In this document: positions 1-13,900 of the stretch, one piece after another
How positions within the stretch are numbered: the first letter of the stretch is position 1
How the letters are laid out: each line of letters opens with the position of its first letter
Program-made: the position numbers and the translations under genes
The notes under the pieces: model-generated
What the model was told of the DNA's origin: nothing
Databases searched by the model: none
Seen by the model: only the letters and a program-made list of their open reading frames with translations
NCBI RefSeq assembly: GCF_905220415.1
Contig: NC_059556.1
Coordinates: 4,290,501 to 4,354,500 of the forward strand
Direction of reading: 5' to 3'
Length of the DNA: 64,000 nt
From: Colias croceus
Taxonomy: Eukaryota > Arthropoda > Insecta > Lepidoptera > Pieridae

Positions 1-3000
1 TTTCAAGTGACAGTGTGATCGGCCACATGTCCACAATATTTTTGCACGCTCTCACTTTTTGAAACGGTTTTACAACCACGTAATTATTATTTTTATTTGG
101 CTATATAACCGCTGTCCAGATTAAGTTACCATATTATGATTACCCCACAACTATGCGAATGCTAAAATTTTCTGTGATCGTAGAGAAGTGAGGACACTCA
201 TATTTGAAGATTCGACTAAATATTAAACTAGACAACTCAAATGCTTATACCGATGATGTTTACGATTAAAAAAAAAGCTATATTCTGTCTATATGGTCCA
301 ATAATTTTCTGTCCTGTTTAGTTTATACTCTGTGGTTACGTCATTGCACTGCGCGATATATATAGTTGAAATCAAAATGGCGACCTCAATCAATCGCACG
401 CATTTTCATTAAGCCTTATCAAACATGTAAAGATTATTTGCGTAATTTTAACATCTTTCAAACCCAAAATGCACTAAAATCAGTCTGAAGTTTAACTTAT
501 TTATTGCGCAGTGTAATAATCTGTGAGTGAATAGTATCCAACCCGAAATGGTATGCAAAATCAAACTAACGACGTGGTTAATATTGTAACTAACGTGGTA
601 AAACTATATTGTATGTGGGGTTACCAGAAAACTATATGGGATAAAATTTTAATATCTTGATAATTTTTTTGTTTTTAATTCAGTAGATACTCCTTGAGTT
701 TTGAGTTATTAACAATTCTCATTTCTGGTAACCCTACAGTGGAATTATCACTGTACCAGAATTGTCCTCACACGAATTGCGAGCAATTTAATGCACAATA
801 CGGGTCATATAGCTTTGTTGGCGCTGCAGCAATATCAGCCATTAAATGCTTAAAAGTAAATCTTATAGACCAATATAAGTAACATTCATACTTTTCAAGC
901 CACGTTCCAACTTTCAAGTGTTGGTAAGTTAGCAAATCAAAGTTATTTGACACGGATTGTACCTTTTATAAGGAACGATGCACACAATGCAAATGCTACA
1001 CCTTCTATTGTAACTCGATATATTATGTCTTCAAAAATCGACCTGTATGCACCGACCCTAAATTGGAACGTGTCCGCACAAATGTACGATCCATTAACAA
1101 TTCCTAAATGCAACAGCATTGTGATTTTGTGATAAATTAAAGAACAATTAATCCGGATTGCATTCATGCATTCCACATTTGCATTCATTTGTATTTAATG
1201 AAAAAAAATATATAATTCCTACATATTTTCATATGCGCATGTCACACCTGGGTATTAAAAACATAATCGGGTAAACATAAAACTGGGTATCAAATACATA
1301 ATATTATGAAAGGATCATCGTAAAACAGGATTTATTTTTTGTAACTAAGCAATAAAATAAAAGGTTTATTGTATCATACAATCAATGCGAGTAAAAAGTT
1401 GTTTATGAAAAACTTATATTTTCAGGGTTTTTGTTTATTCTGAAGTATTCTGGTACGTTTATATTGCCTTAATTATAGTAAATACAAAATAGGACGATCC
1501 CTTGGCGCTTTAATATTTTGAGACGTTTTCACTTATTGTCTATAATTGATTTATTAATTTTGTTTAACACATTTTATATTAATAGAACTTTTATATGAAT
1601 CTTTTTAATATGCTCTCTATTGAACGAAATGTTTGAAATATTCCAATAATTTTTTTAAAATAATCGAGAAACCATGCCAAAATAATAAAGTAATAGATTA
1701 TGAGAAACACCAGTTAAATTTTAAAACAACCTGCAACATTTATTATATTTTTGAGTTTTATTAACAAAAAATTATAAAATTTAAGGTTTATTATAAATTT
1801 CTTTTTATAAAAAATAGGTATTAATTATTACTTACTGAAAGAAAAGTCACAAAGCTTTATAAGATTATGTGCCATTATGTAATGACGAACGCAACTATTT
1901 TATGTTCCTTTATTTTATAAGTAGAGGAGGGTAGTCTTAACGAACAAAACTTGGACTTGACATAGATATAAAATCATAACATTCCTGTACATATTTACAT
2001 ACTATAATATGGTTAGTGTAATATTTTAAAGTAGAATTAAAGATTCAATCTTCTCAGAAGAAGCCGGTCTCAGAAATGAAACGGGGCGATGAGTATATAA
2101 AGTTAAATTAGATTTAATAATTAATGTGTGCTAAAATATGTATTAACTAAAGAACGTTTCAGCATTTCTCTCTACCTCGTAATTTAATTTCTTTATTCAC
2201 TCTAAACCAAAACATAGTGGCTTGATTATTAAACATCACAATTATTTATGACTTTTCTGGTTAAGCCACATGAAGACTGATTGTTTACGAACCCTTTCTC
2301 TTGAAATTATAATATTTAATCATCTCATCGAGATAAAAAAGTCAACTCCAGACATTTTAGTCTTCAATAATAACTCAAAGTTAAATAGACATGTATATTT
2401 TTTACCTTTGCAATGTAGTCAGATGTCTATTAAGCAATAGTACAAATAACATCAAACAGTATCGAATTTAAACTATTTATACTTTAACCAATTGTTAGAT
2501 AAATACAGTTGGATACTTTTCTGACGTATTATTATAGGTGCTAGTTGATTGTGAAATCTCTTATGAATATTGTAACATGTTTAGAAATGTGAAGTCGTTA
2601 GTTGTATGATCGTTTTATATACTTATATTATTCGAAGCCGGTCGAGTTAAGAGATTTTAAGATACATTTTTATTCTATATTTTTGGGGTTATAGATAACT
2701 CCACTCTTAACATAGTCGACTCTTTCGCTTCTAAATCTTAACGATGTATTTTATCGATTTATTAAAAGCGTAAATATAACTAAATTAAAAAATTATTCGC
2801 ACATAAATGTCATTGGTATGATTTTACTTTAAGACTGTTAAATTTGTTATTACAGTTTTACTGTATTGCTAGAGATATGCTCATTGAAGTCGGCTTATAA
2901 ATGCAATTTTGTTACTTTTTTCTTTATTATTTAAATATGCACTTACGTGTTTTTCTAAAATAAGTTAATGAAATCGGCAGAAGTAGATCTCTAGCAAATG

Positions 3001-4426
3001 ATTTTTTATTATTATGTGATAGTTGTTTTTATTTGGTTAACGGAAGGCAGCTCAATGTTATTTTGTGGAAAAGGTTGTGGCTCATACCTGTCCCTAATCA
3101 TTCTATGTGCATTTTCTGTAGTATTTTTAATCTAGATATATTCAGATATTAAAAGTTGAGGCTATCGCCTATCATAAATTTGATGTTATATATATGTAAA
3201 CGTAGTGAAAATATACGATATCTTGGATAAACGTCCAAGCTTGTGTTCATTGGCTAGATATAGATTTAAATAGTTGAATGAACTTATGATTGTAGGTACA
3301 TACACGGAAAACGCTTATTTATTTGCTCTTACATATTTTAATATTATGTAAAGCGGAGACGACGTATTATTTTTTTGAATGCATATTCTATATTTTCACG
3401 TGCGTCCTTTTTTTTTAAATTAGCTTACTTAAATTGAAAGTGTATTTTACGCTAAGTTGAGTTTATAATTTAAGATTAGGTTAATGAAATTGATTTTATA
3501 AGACTGTTTAGTGTTTGTATTATATTGACACTCGAATATGTTGACGTTATCATTCCACCGATTTGTACCAGTTCTTTGAGTATTATCCGTCATGTAGATG
3601 TTAAGATCTTTGGTAAAATTAGGACATTGTTAAAATTTATCACAATAACAATGTAACTATTCGTGACATTGTTTTATGGAAATGTTTGTTATTTAGGTAT
3701 CGATTATTGTTTAAATTTTTGCACTACACGAAGAAGTATATCTGTTATATTGTATCTGTTTTAAGTATTATTATTATACGGATTTGCTTTGTACATTACT
3801 TTTACATGGACACACTGTATTTGCACATCCTTATAATATTACAATTTTTAATAATTACACGAAATTATAAGTATGAAGTAATGTGTTTTATTTGATATCT
3901 TACCCATCTTAAAAATCAATATTTTTCTTTTATTATCTACATTTATCCTTATAGATGTCACTTCAAATAATAAAAATGATAAGATTGTTGCCTTAGTAAC
4001 TAGATATTAGTAAATATACTATCAGTTTCTATGATCTAAAAAAGATTAGATGACTTGTGAAATTTTATTAAATACTAGTGGTCCGCCCCGGCTTCGCCCG
4101 TGGTACCTACATGTTTAAACTATCGTCTCTCAAGTTGGATCGGACTGCACATGGTGTGCGAATTTTATTATAATCGGTTAAGTGGTTTAGGAGTCCATTG
4201 AGGACAAACATTGTGACACGAGATTTATATATATTAAGATAGAGAAAAAAGAAAGAGTAGCTATAATTTACCTTATTTCAATCAGGAAAATAGTTCCTTA
4301 TTTTTATGCAAAACTAGCTACTATTGAGGTTAGTGAAGTATTTAATTTTCAAATTATCTGATTTGAGGTTTTAGAAGGAATTGAAAGGTGCTTTCAAGAA
4401 AACCAGTTTTATAATGAAATTAACTA
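1..4426. other. Intergenic region, no gene recognised
   Basis: AT-rich sequence without a recognisable gene. Open frames are short and stop-limited. The stretch at about 690-1190 looks somewhat coding-like and is discussed in the findings. One short lepidopteran repeat is annotated separately near the right edge. Nothing else is supported. Confidence 0.6.
4074..4243 (-). repeat. Helitron-like/Lep1-type short repeat
   Basis: Begins ACTAG followed by the lepidopteran signature 'ccgccccggcttcgcccg' and includes an 'aatcggtt' block, so it is a minus-strand copy ending in CTAGT. The family resembles non-autonomous Helitron-like Lep1 elements (5' TC, 3' CTAGT). The family name is from memory; the shared sequence with copies near 9.3, 19.7 and 20.9 kb is seen directly. 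Confidence 0.6.
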
Positions 4427-4432
4427 TTTATT
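4427..4432 (-). terminator. Poly(A) signal candidate of guanine deaminase
   Basis: AATAAA on the minus strand (tttatt on plus), about 175 bases past the guanine deaminase stop codon. The position is plausible for a 3' UTR end; no other evidence is available. Confidence 0.4.
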
Positions 4433-4605
4433 CATAATGGTATATTATAAAAAATACACATGGTACATTTGTAAAAATAAATTGCTCACTGGAATGTATA
4501 TATATTTCGCTAATAAATCTAGGTATTCTATATAATATTATCACTGGTTAAATGCTTTAAATCACGGATATAATTATAAAGGTACTGTAAAATTATCACA
4601 ATGAA

Positions 4606-7600
4606 TCACAGAATATCTTTCACTATTTTCCCCTTAACGTAAACTTGTACTATGTTTCTGTCGTCTCCTACATAAAGGAATCTTTGCAAGAGGTGCATAA
4701 TGTGCTCTTCGCTGGTTGCTATAGGATACCCGTAGTCGTCTACTTGGCCTTGAAACACGTCTATGACAAGGGCGTCAAACTCTTTGCCTATAGCAAAGTT
4801 ACCGATTTTATCGTCGAGGTTTAACGCTGAAATAAAATGAATTCATATTATATTACAGGATGAGATTGAAAATAAAAAAATATTAATCTGTATTTGTCAT
4901 TATTTGTATGTAAAAAATATATTGGCGTAAATGCTATATCGTCTATCATAGGGTTAATGTTTGAACGAATAAAAAACTATTATTTCTTCAAAATTCTGTC
5001 GGGTAGGTATGCAAAATGCGTCCATCAATATACAAATAACTTACCAATAGCGCCACCTAGTGTTGCAAGGAAAAAGCCTTCTTTCCAATCGAGGGCACTC
5101 CCGCCATTTCCCTGCATATCGAGATGAGTGGACACATCCATTGCGCGCCTTAATGCATCTAGTATACTTGCGCTATCACCGCCCGACACATCTAGAAACA
5201 TTTTTATTATTATTCGAGGGTAGAAATGAAAATATACTACCCTCTGGAAGAAACGTCACCTAGATATAACTAAAAAATCTAAACACGATTAAAAATATCG
5301 AGGATAGGATTGAAGCGTTAAGGAATTTAAAATTAAGGGTCTTTGTGTCACTTGTAAATATAGCATAGTCCTTGGCATGTCTTATATGCCGTTAGGGTAT
5401 ATAAAAGTGGTATTAAACCTCCACAATAAAAACGAAAAGGACAAAGTGCACATTGAAGCTTATATCAATTTGTTATTTATACACATCATGAAAATATGCA
5501 ATTACAAAGATAAGAAGTGCAAATAAATATAGGGACAAGGAAAGATTACAAAGGCAATCGTCCTAGTATGCCGTTCGTAATTGCATGTGCCGTTAACATG
5601 CTTTGCTATAAAAAGCGTTAATGCATTTAAAATTGCACTCGTGAATCCGAAAGTTAAGCAAATTATACATAAATATACCAGTGCCAAGTCCAACATTGAC
5701 ATTGTTATTTAAAAGTTGTCTAACGGGACACAAGCCGGATCTCAGTCTTGTGTTAGAAGCAGGACAGTGTGCGACGGATACCCCCTTTTTAGCAAACAAC
5801 CTCTGCTCCTCTTGTGAAAGGAATACTGCATGCGCCATTATACACTGGAAATTGTTATAACTAAGAATTATTTACAGTAATAAATATACATGTGATATAA
5901 GAATGTGTGTTTTATTTGCCTTGTACCGTGTCCATTATGCAATTACACTAGGCGTCTTTTACTGGTTTTAAATGTAGATTGATGTGATAAAACCAACGTT
6001 TTATTCAGTTAATAACAAAATCAGGCCTGTACTTGGTAAAGGTACGCATTAGAAAATGGTGCAAGTTAGTTTTTGAGTTGACATCATAACGATCAAACAC
6101 AAAAAAATGCTCATTAAAATATGTAGATAGGGAGGCGAGGTAGCTAAATGGCGTAATTCAACGGCGTCGTCGAGACTTATCAAAATCGAAAGAGAAAATA
6201 ATTTCGAAAAGAAAAGCTTCTATGGTAAAAACCATTTTAGCGGTGGGTTTGGCGTGTACGGATTTTCAAAAATGTAAAAAAAAACAGTTACTTGGGCATT
6301 CTCGAGCGCGTCAGATATTCATACTACGTATGCCCAAAGTGCCTCTGATAACAACGGTATACTAATCTGCCGGTTTGCGTGGTGGGGCTAGGCATATAAA
6401 TTCGTCAAAAATGCACAAAAAAAAAAATTTACTCGAGCGCGTCAGATTTTCGGAAGGGGTGTTAATTAGGCCCCAAGAAAGCTCCCCTTAAAAAAACTGA
6501 CGATTACGGCATGACGATAAGTTACGATGAATTTTTGAAAATGCAGAAAAAAAAAGTCCTTTTGAAATACTCGAGCGCGTCAGATTTTCATAGGGGAGGT
6601 TTATCTAGGTATCCTGAAAGCATATTTTCTTAATCTGATAAAAATGTTGGTGGGTTCTCTTAATCTGACCGAAAAAGGTTTGTGGGTTTCTTTTTTTTAA
6701 TCATCGTTATTTCATATCAATTTTTCTTACCACCCTCAGTTTTCGTGATATACTCAAAAAACCGGGAGATTGAGTTTTTATGATGCTTCAAGTAAAAAAA
6801 AATTAAACTTTGGACAAAAATGAAAAGAGACCTTTTTTTGTAAAATAAAATTACCTTTTTTGTTTATTTAAACTTTTTTTTTTTTTGAAAAAGTAAAGTT
6901 CGCGACTTATATGCTGCAACGCGTTTTTCGGAAGACGAAATGGCTCCTCCAGACTTCCGGTCATGCGGAAACCGGCAGATTTTGTGTTTTTAGTAAGTTT
7001 TAGATTATATTCTTCAAAATAAAAATAAAAAAAATCGCGCTCGAGAATGCCGGGTTAACGTTTTTTTTTTACAAGTTCGCGACCCTATAACTCGGCGGCG
7101 TCAAGGACTTATGGTCAGATTAATTAAATTTAGTCTTAAAACACTAAAATCAACCCCCAATATCTTAATCTGACGCGCTCGAGTATTTCGGACTATCGAT
7201 TTTTTTTTACTAATCTGATCGTCTATCCTAGGCGCGCGTCACTACATATAGAGCTAAATAGTGAAAAAGTTTGTTCTATTAGGTCTAAGGTATCTCTCAT
7301 ATCTTAAACTGCCACGCTCGAGTATTGCAGAAAATTCCCCTCTTCGCCTCCCTATCTAATGTATTAGATCGGGTGTTATGTTCTATTAATTCGAGTTTAC
7401 TTGAATTTTAATCTGAAATTTAGGAACTGAAAAGGAATGAGATACAGTTAAGGATGTTTACATTATGATTACACTTTTGACACTTACTAATGTCCCTTGA
7501 ACTGTCAATTTGACATTTCCCCCATATACACCACTTGCGTGAATGATGATGATACGAGCCTTAAGATTTTTAGTAGTCATCACAAACTTTTTTTAAGCAA

Positions 7601-10124
7601 ATTTTGACTTAAATGAGTTTAGTTAGCGTTAAAAGACTTTTCTTTAAGAATGTTGTCTCTGTTTGAAATAGGTATTATGAAAATGTTACTGGCAAATGTT
7701 ATATGGAATATTAATTTTATTTGCAAGATGAATAGTGTCACATCATATTGTATTGATGCCCTTAATTGAATTACCTTATTATCTGGAAATGATTTTTATA
7801 GATCGAAAAACTTATTTGAAGTTGAAGAATTCCTCAAAAGAAACGTAAATCCGATTAGTTAGGAAACTTTGTTTTTCTGTTCAGTTTAAGTGTTAGGGCT
7901 CTTATAAGTGCGTTGTTCCCATCAAATTCAGATAAAATCATCGCAATATGTTATTAAATATTGTGCAAATCATTTTGAGAATTGAGCCTACTTTGCGTGA
8001 GAGAGAGATGACGACACAATTTAATTCATGATCTTTAGACCTGTATGAAAGAGTCATTATAATGTAATTTAAAATGTAATTTTGAGACCTTGAGTGTAAA
8101 TTTATTTCATATTGTTTCTATTTATATATCGTGCCTTGCTCATAAAGCTATTACTAAAGGTTGACTAACATTGCGAATGTAAACTTAAGTTTCAATGCAA
8201 ATGGTTTTATAATAAATAATTATTAGTGAGTATTAATGAAGATAATGCCCTTGATTATTGTATAGAATGCAGTTTCCTTACCTTGTTTGTCAATATTCCG
8301 CACTTATCATAAATATCAGAGTAGTTAGCACAACCAGGAAATTGAGTTAATACAAACTCTATTTCTTTCGTATTTTCCGATACGTGGCTCTAAAAATTAA
8401 ATTATGTTTAGAATTTTCTTTTGTTGATTTAACGCGAATATTGTTCATTAAAAAAATGCTTTCTAGCGAATTTTAAATGCGATTTATTCTGCCCGTGATC
8501 ATGCTCGCTGTAAACTGTAAAGTGTTCGAAACATATCGCTTTAAAAATCCGTTAGTTAAATGAAAAATAATGACGGTAATATCTGTATAATAAAATTCAT
8601 ATCAAGTAAAATAATATTCATAATATATACACACCTGTATCCTACAATCATATTTTAGGGCAATATCTGTTAGACCACACAGTAACTTGTCATCACAGCT
8701 TACAGCAAACCTTGGTGTCACTATGGGTTGTACTAAATCTGTCTGCAACATAATATTATGACAATTCAAATTTCATGTAAACATTTTTCAGTCAGTTGCT
8801 ATTCAGTATACAGAACCTCCTCCAAAAGTTTCTTAAATATTGAAGAAGGGAAGAATTGTTTATATAATTAGGAGATTTTCAGATAAAGATTTTCTGATTA
8901 TATTTTAGTACAAGGTGTAACATTGGCCCATGAGCCTTCACAAGAATGAAGGTGTTGCCGGCCTTTTAGAAAGAGGAAGAGATGATCTGTTTTTAAAAAC
9001 TAAACTTACTTTATAATTCAACACCTTTTTAATAAATTCTTCTGTCTGTTTCAACTCAGTAGCTGTATCATTGTAGTAACCAGCATCATTTTGCACATTC
9101 ATACTGACTTTCCCCACTAATGCCCTCTGTTTGTGTTTTATGGCACTCTTGACTAATTCTAAACTACCCTCCTTGTGCAGAGAACCAAAGTAACATGCAG
9201 TTGTTGTGCCATTTATCAGTAACCTTTGCTGTAAATATTCATTTATTTTAATAGAAAAGCAGATTCTGTTTAAACAAAAATTACTATGTTAACTGTTAAA
9301 ATATTTATTCCTTCAATTAGGTGTAGATCTATTATCTACTAGCAGTCCGCCCCGGCTTCGCCCGTGGTACATATTTACGTTTTCTCTACATAAGAACTAT
9401 CCTCGTACTTCAAGGAATACAATAAAAAAAGAATTAACGAAATCGGTTCAGCCGTTCTCAAGTTATGCGCTTACCAGCACATTTTGGGATTCATTTTTAT
9501 ATTTAGCTATAGAAAGTGTTATAATATTTAAAAACTTCTTTTAAAAGATATAAAAATAAAAAAGATTGAGAAATACTTCAGCATTTTAAAATATTATGTT
9601 AAAATATCTCATTTATAATCTCTTATATAAAAAAATATTCTGATAATTATTAAAATGCTACTTACAACTACATTATCATACACCCTAGCCGCAAAATCTA
9701 TATCTTTGTACTTGGACTCCAATGGAAATGTATATTTATCTAACCACTCCAGCAGGGGTCTGTCCAGTCCCAGGCCTATATTTGGGAACTGTGGTGCATG
9801 TGTATGGCAATCTATGAAACCAGGCATCAAAAATTGATTGCCTCCCAAATGCTTTATTCTAAACCCACTGAATTGTCCTTTCCTTTCCAAAATTCCAAAT
9901 TGTTCTCGTGTACCTAGTTTGGTTATCTATAAATGTTAAAATAAATACTTATGTTTACTGATAAATTAAATAATAAATAATATTTAAAAAAATATACATA
10001 ATATAAACAAAAATATAATATTTACCACTCCGTCTTCAACACATAAGTAACCGGCAAATGCATTAAGATCTTTCAAGGAATTAGAATAAGTTATAAAACC
10101 AACAAAAACTATTTTTTGCGACAT
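4606..10124 (-). CDS. Guanine deaminase (guanine aminohydrolase)
   Basis: Hydrolyses guanine to xanthine and ammonia in purine catabolism; a cytosolic zinc enzyme of the amidohydrolase superfamily. Coding exons read on the minus strand: 10124-10026, 9926-9666, 9228-9010, 8742-8635, 8389-8282, 5844-5679, 5191-5045, 4826-4606. All borders are GT-AG, phases join, and the sum is 443 codons including stop (442 aa; the family is about 450). Visible motifs: PGFIDCHTHAPQ with metal ligands H74 and H76, IQSHVSEN with H231 and E234, IMAHAVFLS with H270, and GLGTDVSGG with metal Asp D321, whose codon is split by an intron. The start is the ATG opening MSQKIVFVG. The sixth exon follows a 2.4 kb intron that holds a foldback-like transposon; the intron at 9229-9665 holds a Helitron-like repeat. 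The gene lies downstream of, and in the same orientation as, the adenylyl cyclase gene. No broken exon was seen. Confidence 0.93.
6124..7358. mobile_element. Foldback-like DNA element with terminal and subterminal inverted repeats
   Basis: Lies in a guanine deaminase intron. The ends are an exact 15-bp inverted repeat, TAGATAGGGAGGCGA at 6124-6138 and its complement at 7344-7358. Inside, the motif CTCGAGCGCGTCAGAT recurs: direct at 6301-6316, 6432-6447 and 6570-6585, inverted at 7168-7183, and in shortened or altered inverted form at 7037-7045 and 7308-7322. The target duplication is ambiguous: ATG flanks both ends, or TA if the element starts two bases further in. No transposase frame is visible, so it is non-autonomous. 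Superfamily not assigned. Confidence 0.75.
9338..9515 (-). repeat. Helitron-like/Lep1-type short repeat
   Basis: Inside a guanine deaminase intron. Starts ACTAG and carries 'tccgccccggcttcgcccg' plus a 'gaaatcggttcagccgttct' block, as in the copy at 20848-21010 on the opposite strand. Confidence 0.6.
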
Positions 10125-10953
10125 TTTTAGTAAAATAAAAACCTAAAAGTTCACTTGCTGTTATAAATACGACAAGACGAGGTTACAAGTAAGAATACAA
10201 TGAGGGAAAGGATGAAATGAATACATTGATAAAGATGATTTCAGTAACCGTGAGCATTTGCGATAACTTTTTGATAACAACACGAGTTCTGTCAATACAA
10301 CATGGTTACAAAATACATTTCAATACCTAATTCAATTTCTCAACAAAATTACATGAATACATGATAGGTACCTACAAAAAACGTCAACAAAACAAACTTC
10401 TGTCATGTGTCACGCTCATTTTTGTATGTTTTTGTCTAAATGACATTAATTTGTCAAATGTCTCTTTGTCCATCTGAGTTGTCCATAATATGAAAAATGT
10501 AAATCTATGGTATAGATACGAGTCTATTCAAATTTTGGAAAAGAAATAAAAATATAACTGCATTTAACGATTCTCAAAAATTTACTTACCACACCAAAAC
10601 ACCCTTGGTCATGATCGGCTAATCTTGTTATTTTATGCTTCAAATCAATACAAATAATGTTAAAGTTTCTTGTAAAAAATAAATAAATATCATGGAATCC
10701 AACATGTAATCATTATTTATTTTATGAATATCAATTTATTTTATATTTATCATTATCGACATGTAAACATGAAGAAAGTACCTAGTTAACTAATTTTAAA
10801 AATATTTAAACGGTACTGAGGTATATTCGACCTTAAAAAAATATCGTATTTAATTTTTTTAATTGTGATAAATAACATCCAAAATCTCGTGTGAATCCGC
10901 TGCTGGATGCTATGCTGTAAATAATAAGATTGCTAATAAAAAATAATCTGTTC
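10125..10953. promoter_or_regulatory. Intergenic spacer: guanine deaminase 5' flank and cyclase 3' flank
   Basis: About 830 bases between the ATG of guanine deaminase and the stop of the upstream cyclase gene. It must hold the guanine deaminase promoter and the cyclase 3' UTR. AATAAA-type signals on the minus strand occur around 10710-10760. No TATA box or other motif could be assigned with confidence. Confidence 0.4.
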
Positions 10954-13900
10954 TTATCTTGAAATATTTATTTTGTACATGAGTTGATGCCAAGATGTTC
11001 GCGCGTGCTCGGCTCCTATTTTCCATTCCAAAAAGGTTCCCTTTTTTACACTTTGTATCCAAAACTGAGAATTGGCAAATGCAGCTCGAGCTAAGGATTC
11101 TTCTAACCGGTTCTTGATTTTCCGGGCTTCGTCCAAAGCCTTAAAATTATCTAGTATTTATAAATGAACATAAACTTAGGTACATAATTTTAACGAAAAT
11201 GCGTTTAGTTGTACCTGAAGAAATGTATTATTTGCGGTATTACGACCAGATAAATTTAAAGAATTAGCTTTTAGCAGTAACCATCTAGGCCATATAGATT
11301 TAAGCACTTTAGAGTCACGTTCTAGGCGCATAAGCTCTTTGTCGGCTAGTGATCGTAGTTCCATTAGGTCCACCACCTAAATAGACCACATACTATACTT
11401 TTAGAAATAAATTAATTGACATAACAATTATTTAATTGAAAAAACAGGAAAAGTTATTATAAATTAACACAAATTTATTCTTACTTATTAATGATTCATC
11501 ATCATCATCATCATCATCAGCCCATATACGTTCCCACTGCTGGGACACGGGCCTCCTATGAGGGTACAGGCCATAATCCACCACGCTGGCCAAGTGCGGG
11601 TTGGCGGATGACACATGTCGTCGAACTTTTTAATTCTTCGACATGTCGGTTTCCTCACGATGTTTTCCTTCACCGTTTGAGCAGTGGTGATGTTACAACA
11701 TGCGCAGATAAATTGAAAAATCAATTTATTTCCTGCGCGCTCGCCTGGTCTCGAACTACGGACTTATCGATTCGAAGTCCGAGGTCTCACCACTGAGCCA
11801 CCACTGCTCTTGATTACGATTATATTGAATGCTCTTACTTATTAATGATTATAATTAATAAAGTACATAATATGTACCTTTTTTAAGTCATCAACTTTTC
11901 TTGCTAAACTTTCTAGCATTCCTTCGGCTAATCTCAAAGCGCTAATTAGGGTCTTCAAGGAACCATCATCACTATCATTACCACACCAATTCAGTGCTTC
12001 ACTTTCGAAACGTTTAGCCTTACGTTCGATATCTGCGCGAAGCCAATATGTCCATATTCCAACTACTAAACGCCTTCTGCTGTCTCCAGCAAATTTTCCT
12101 GTTGATATTGCGTATTCAGCAAATCGGCTTATTTCTTGAGGAGATTCCAATTGAAATCCACAGTCAAGGATCATATCAATAGAAAGTGCATAATACCAAG
12201 TTTCACAGTCAAGAGAGTTGTAAGTTTGACTTAATTCTAACAAAAGCTTCATAACATCTACCGATTCTTCTATTCGGCTGCGACTTAATAGCATGTAAAA
12301 TAAGTCAGGTATGATGTCTATTGATACTTTGTCTGCGTGGAGAAATCGGCTTACAACTAATGCTCTAAATCCCGAGCGAATGGAAGCAGTAAGCTTAGCT
12401 CGTGCACAGCGGGCACGAAACGATGCCATAAATAGTTTTCCGATGGCATATAGTTCTTCAGCTTGAATAGGTTCATCCAAGTTCTTCAGAGCATTTATAG
12501 CTCCACGTTCTATATTTTCAGTAAGTTCTGGTTTTCCATGGTCAATTTCAATTTGGATAGCGTTTGAGAAAACGTCACATAGGTCAACAATATTACATTC
12601 TACTCTTTGTGCTAAATAAAGTGCGCGAAAAGCTGCTACTCTTGCCGTTTTTATATCATCTAATGTAGAATAAAGTATGGTAGCAATATTTAAACAGAAT
12701 ATAGAATCGGACTTCATGGAAGAATCTTGCAAACGATATTTGTGACCCCTCAATTTAATAAAATTATTTACAATTTTTAAATCCATATAGTCTGATATTT
12801 TAGTTAGATTAATGCGGTAAATTTTAACCGCTTTTTCAATGTGGATTTTAGCTGCCATTAGTTTGTTACACATTAAGTAAGCAGCAGCTTTTAAAGAGTA
12901 AATTTTACCCAAAAATAGTTTTTTGTCAAATTCAGCAATATTATCAATTGATTTATTAGAACATAATTGTTCAGCTTCTTCTAGTTTTGGAATAGCATTC
13001 TCGCAGTTATTTGACTGAACATTTAATCTACTAAACTTAATGAGAAATTCTAATAGTTTGCATTTCAAACCAGCTTCAGTAGCGTGATGTATGAGTTGTT
13101 CAAAAATAATTATGTTAAGTTCGGTACATGTGCATCTATCAAAATTTGTACGAGATGCACCTTTTTCAATTTTAATATTAAAGGATTTTCTGTCACTGTT
13201 ATTTTCATCTGAATTGTCTTCATCATCAACTATACCCAGACTTTCCCAATCGGTTTTATTATTGGCTTCTGCAACGGCTCGAAACATGTCGAACACAGTG
13301 TAACTCTTTATACTTTCAATACTGATATCTCTAAAAATGAGTTTTGACATTGTGACTCGTTTTGATGATCTACGTTTAGAGCTGTTATTGTTTGACTTTT
13401 GGTTGGTTTTCAAAATAGATGTAAACTGTGAACCACTTGCTTCTACTTCAATTTTACTAGAATCACGTTTTGATAATATTTCACTCTTTACTAACATAGT
13501 TTCTGCTGTTTTAATTGTTTTAGATGAAATCTCAGATGTAGCTCTTCTGACAGCATGGGATGTAGAAATTCTCTCTAAATTTTGGGCAATTTCTTCTAAT
13601 TCATCTTCGTTTTCAGATTCAATTTGTTCATTTTCATCCTCTAAAATCCTAGATGTCCGATGCTTTTCACTATATGGTATATTTGGATGAAAACTCATAG
13701 AGGACTGAATAATCATGACTGTGCCACCACAATCCGGACACTTCTGTTTATGGTTTTCTAAATATGTGACTATACGGGAATGAAACTCTTTTTTCTGATT
13801 AAGTGGCAATAGATCATAACAGGTTTTTCGGGAATTTCTGTTTCTAAATTTCATTACTTTACAAAAAGCATATTTTGGAAGGTCCTCATTTAGTTCTGGG

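Noticed and set aside
3686..3895. 69-codon plus-strand hydrophobic frame
   Set aside because: Ile/Tyr/Phe-rich from AT bias, no signal of selection or context.
11745..11812. tRNA gene
   Set aside because: The A- and B-box-like segments belong to the head of a SINE with target duplications; the sequence does not close into a proper tRNA cloverleaf by eye.
13337..13690. 117-codon plus-strand open frame
   Set aside because: Antisense shadow of the large adenylyl cyclase exon; Ser/Asp-rich because the cyclase frame opposite is Glu/Ser-rich.
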